Part shown: piece after piece, positions 61,818 through 64,000 of the stretch
Numbering within the stretch: position 1 is the first letter of the stretch
Layout: every line of letters starts with the position of its first letter
Source of the DNA: Fen-1258 sp964441505
GTDB taxonomy: Bacteria; Bacteroidota; Ignavibacteria; Ignavibacteriales; Melioribacteraceae
Length of the DNA stretch: 64,000 nt
Direction: 5' to 3'
Assembly: GCA_964441505.1 (NCBI GenBank)
Contig: CAYTUV010000003.1
Location: 114,871 to 178,870, forward strand
The notes under the pieces: model-generated
What the model saw: the letters and a program-made list of their open reading frames with translations, nothing else
Database searches by the model: none
Told to the model about the DNA's origin: nothing
Made by a program: the position numbers and the translations under genes

Positions 61818-62312
61818 TTAAAAATAATATCTCACTCCGAGAGCAGAATCCAATGCAAAGCCCGGTTTGGAAGTCAATTGAAGAGACGGTACAAGTTCAA
61901 TGAACATATCAATTGGAGTCTCTCTTGGCATCCATGCAAAGCCTACTACAAAACGGACTGCTAAAGAATTGAAGTATCCTCCACCGGTATTGAACCGCCC
62001 GCCAATACCATAATAAATTGGGAATTCTTCGGTTGAGCCAATTGCATTAAATACATGAAGAAGGTAGTCCAAGTGGAAATGAATTCGACTACCGCCATCA
62101 TAATAACCATCATAACCGCTAATGCGGTCACCGCCCAAAGACCAGCCTAAACCAAAATCGAATGCTGTCGTTGATGAATTCCACAACTTTGCACTTACTC
62201 CCGTTGGTTCTCCGATCATTACACCCAACCCGAATGAACGCTGCTGAGCCAGAGACTCCCTGAATAAAAGAGAAATGCAAATCAGAATCATTATTAACCG
62301 GAATTGTTTCAA
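61818..62312 (-). CDS. Small outer-membrane beta-barrel protein (paralog 2 of 3)
   Basis: 164 residues from a TTG at 62312, which has GGAGA 6-8 nt upstream. This start gives the same length as the paralog at 62666, while a GTG at 62351 would add 13 residues before the signal peptide. Signal peptide ends near RESLAQQ. The mature chain begins RSFGLGVMIGEPTGVSAKLW and contains FHLDYLLHVFNAI and YYGIGGRF. Function unknown, outer-membrane location inferred. Followed by a terminator and an orphan response-regulator gene. Confidence 0.78.
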   Translation of the reverse strand: MKQFRLIMILICISLLFRESLAQQRSFGLGVMIGEPTGVSAKLWNSSTTAFDFGLGWSLGGDRISGYDGYYDGGSRIHFHLDYLLHVFNAIGSTEEFPIYYGIGGRFNTGGGYFNSLAVRFVVGFAWMPRETPIDMFIELVPSLQLTSKPGFALDSALGVRYYF

Positions 62313-62365
62313 ACAGGTTCTCCATAGTTGCTTAATTATTGCATTCTTCACTTACTACCATTATT

Positions 62366-62586
62366 AAGATGCATTAATTAGGGTGTATATTCAATCGAGC
62401 GAAGGGATGAAAAAGGAACTACATCTTTTAGATGGCGCTTTTTGATTATCTAGGAAGAAAAAGTTCCTATCGTTGGATATTAATCTTTAGCAATTTAATT
62501 TTTTTTGCTCAAGCATGTGTGTGCTTGTTACTACTTTTTTGCAGGGAGAGATAACACATAAATAATAGTTGAATTGCGGATAGACA
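62366..62586 (-). other. Conserved non-coding stretch, copy B
   Basis: Minus-strand words GTCTATCCG, ACTATTATTT, AAAGATGTAGTTCCTTTTTC and ATCCCTTCGCTCGATTGA occur in the same order as at 60757-60938. The segment lies in the 353-nt gap upstream of the barrel gene, whose start at 62312 it approaches, so it may hold a shared promoter or leader. No convincing protein frame. Confidence 0.5.
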
Positions 62587-62665
62587 TGAATAGATTCGGA
62601 AAAATTGTGAGAACGTAATGGCAATAGGTATCTTCTATTTTACGCCCTCACAAAATTATAATCTC

Positions 62666-63160
62666 TTATTGAAAGAAATATCTTATTCCCAATCCTGCAT
62701 CAATTCCAAAACCGAAAGATGATGTAACCTGCAGTACCGGCACTAGCTCAAAAAATACATCAATAGGAGTTGAATGAGGAAACCATGCTATGCCGAATAC
62801 TCCTCTAATTCCTACTGATCCGTCATAACCTGCGCCGCTGTTGAATCTGGCTCCGATTCCGTAATAAAGAGGAAATCTTTCAGATGAACTTATCGCGTTG
62901 AATGAATGCCACAAATAATCGATGTGAAAATGAATACGACTGCCGTTATTGTAATTGCCGGTGTAGGAGATTCGATCACCGCCGACAGAAACGCCAAGGC
63001 CAAAATCAAAAGCATTTACATTTGAGGTCCAGAGTTTTGCGCTTAATCCAGTAGGTTCTCCCACAATTAATCCAAGTCCAAATCCATGGTCCTGAGCATT
63101 AGCAGGTTTAACTAAAACTATCATCCCTAAGATCAGGCTAAACAATAATATTTTTTTCAT
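62666..63160 (-). CDS. Small outer-membrane beta-barrel protein (paralog 3 of 3)
   Basis: 164 residues with AAAGGAG before the ATG. Signal peptide ends KPANAQD. Mature chain: HGFGLGLIVGEPTGLSAKLW, FHIDYLWHSFNAI, YYGIGARF, and the C-terminal GLGIRYFFQ. It is closest to the paralog at 61818 (same length and blocks), pointing to tandem duplication, and more distant from the one at 2554. Function unknown. It lies 46 nt after the lipoprotein gene on the same strand. Confidence 0.85.
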   Translation of the reverse strand: MKKILLFSLILGMIVLVKPANAQDHGFGLGLIVGEPTGLSAKLWTSNVNAFDFGLGVSVGGDRISYTGNYNNGSRIHFHIDYLWHSFNAISSSERFPLYYGIGARFNSGAGYDGSVGIRGVFGIAWFPHSTPIDVFFELVPVLQVTSSFGFGIDAGLGIRYFFQ

Positions 63161-63206
63161 GGTAAAACTCCTTTTGTTATTAAAAATAATTTACTGGTGA
63201 GAATAT

Positions 63207-63884
63207 TTAATCGGCAATTCCGTCTTTGTTAACGTCGCGAAAAGCCTTTTTGAAAGAATCTTTAATGTTGTTATCAATATCGTTTTTGTTGGCTGTATTA
63301 GTAGGATCAAGAATTAGAAGCCCTCTATGAAACCAGGAATTTACATCCACCGATAAGGTAACATTAGTCTTAACATCAGCTGTTAAATTTATAGCACTTT
63401 TCAAATTCACTTCTTGAGTTGCTGTTTTAGTGGAGTTATAAATGAAAGGTGTGCCGTTAAATTTTCCTTTAACAATTACGGAAAATCTTTGATCACCGCT
63501 GATACCACTTTTGAATTCCGGATCAGATATTACATCAACATCTTCGGGTTTATGCAAACGGAATTTTATTTTTGAGTAATTACCAGCAACTGCATTACCC
63601 GCAGCAAATTCTGTTGGAGTTCCAGTTAAATTCAGCTTTACAACCATGGGTCCAACTTTAACATTAGATGAATCCCCGGCAGCCTGACGGAATTTTATGT
63701 CTTTGAGTAAAATCTTTACCGTGTCCAGAACAATTACATCGATTCCAATTTTATTCAATCCATTATCAATTGCTAATGATACGGTTATATTGTTCCCAGG
63801 TGGAGAGTCAGTAGGACTATCATGGCAGTTTGTAAATAGACTTGCAGAAATAATTAAAAATAAAAGATAGATGGATTTTTGCAC
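63207..63884 (-). CDS. Lipoprotein with C-terminal calcium-loop motif
   Basis: 225 residues from a GTG start with AGGA upstream. Signal peptide with lipobox LFTNC, C20. Mature part beta-rich, with ILLKDIKFRQAAGDS and KIKFRLHKPEDVDV and Lys/Thr-rich strands. It ends with DVNKDGIAD, the DxNxDGxxD pattern of dockerin/EF-hand calcium loops. No family could be named; a surface or periplasmic calcium-binding role is possible. It is the first gene of the barrel group. Confidence 0.75.
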   Translation of the reverse strand: MQKSIYLLFLIISASLFTNCHDSPTDSPPGNNITVSLAIDNGLNKIGIDVIVLDTVKILLKDIKFRQAAGDSSNVKVGPMVVKLNLTGTPTEFAAGNAVAGNYSKIKFRLHKPEDVDVISDPEFKSGISGDQRFSVIVKGKFNGTPFIYNSTKTATQEVNLKSAINLTADVKTNVTLSVDVNSWFHRGLLILDPTNTANKNDIDNNIKDSFKKAFRDVNKDGIAD

Positions 63885-63944
63885 AATAATTATTCCTTTA
63901 CTAAATGGTGGTTAGTTTATACAGAGTGGATAAAAATTCACGTA

Positions 63945-63977
63945 GATATCTCTGTAACTTAATGTTACAGAGATATC
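63945..63977. promoter_or_regulatory. Perfect 14-bp inverted repeat
   Basis: GATATCTCTGTAAC (63945-63958) and GTTACAGAGATATC (63964-63977) are perfectly complementary around TTAAT. It lies 61 nt upstream of the lipoprotein start on the minus side. It may be an operator, a leader hairpin or the terminator of a gene beyond the window. Confidence 0.65.
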
Positions 63978-64000
63978 AATACATTGCTTAGAAGTTGATT

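Noticed and set aside
1..64000. tRNA, rRNA and CRISPR arrays
   Set aside because: No regular direct-repeat array and no recognisable tRNA or rRNA sequence was seen by eye.

Overview
The window is AT-rich bacterial chromosome. The gene complement suggests a Bacteroidota/Chlorobi-type bacterium, most likely of the Ignavibacteria group. The clues are S46 dipeptidyl-peptidases, a DUF2723 membrane glycosyltransferase, a short-type AMP nucleosidase, many small outer-membrane beta-barrels and lipoproteins, and clear AGGAG-type ribosome binding sites. This lineage call is inference from recognised families; no search was run. No rRNA, tRNA, CRISPR array, phage module or transposase was recognised.

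Layout. 1-3.0 kb (minus): the N-terminal part of an S46 peptidase cut by the window edge, a histidine kinase with a Cys-cluster PAS region, and a small beta-barrel overlapping it. 3.2-6.2 kb: a GlmU-like nucleotidyltransferase, rpsT, and queE-queD for 7-deazaguanine synthesis. 6.4-17.3 kb (plus): a locus for acyl/ester metabolism with thiolase, GbsR-type regulator, SDR reductase, a KASIII-like protein lacking two catalytic residues, sodium:solute symporter, acyl-CoA synthetase, lipoprotein, outer-membrane barrel and two alpha/beta hydrolases. 17.5-25.9 kb: pdxB, transketolase, a class IV aminotransferase, a small-gene island (DUF4160, DUF2442, antitoxin-like) between two copies of an intergenic repeat, a class V aminotransferase and a phosphohexomutase. 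26.0-32.2 kb: a Cys-rich zinc-ribbon frame with no standard start codon, a yceI-marR operon behind an inverted repeat, and two complete DPP7-like S46 peptidases. 32.5-44.2 kb: barrel/cupin/TPP-enzyme operon, YbdG-like channel, EamA transporter, amn, PAP2 phosphatase, hybrid histidine kinase, ornithine aminotransferase, S1/P1-type phospholipase/nuclease and a LOG-family protein. 44.2-52 kb: surface-glycan genes (GT9, DUF2723, GT2, a GT4-NodB fusion) and a degenerate PAP2 protein. 52-57 kb: a thioesterase gene broken by one in-frame stop, a small membrane protein, a DUF362/polyferredoxin pair and an MFS exporter. 57-64 kb: a stress-flavoured group (ECF sigma factor, CsbD-like protein, DUF2007 and very small proteins), a B12-binding radical SAM protein, a NarL-type regulator, two barrel paralogs and a lipoprotein.

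Across the window, intergenic gaps carry several families of imperfect palindromes, including a roughly 105-bp element with 20-bp near-perfect terminal inverted repeats at 57.1 kb. The most notable points are the KASIII-like active-site loss inside the acyl/ester locus, the AUC-start candidate zinc-ribbon gene, the Ser/Asp/His and specificity residues of the S46 peptidases, the GT4-NodB fusion, and three beta-barrel paralogs linked to an orphan kinase and an orphan response regulator.
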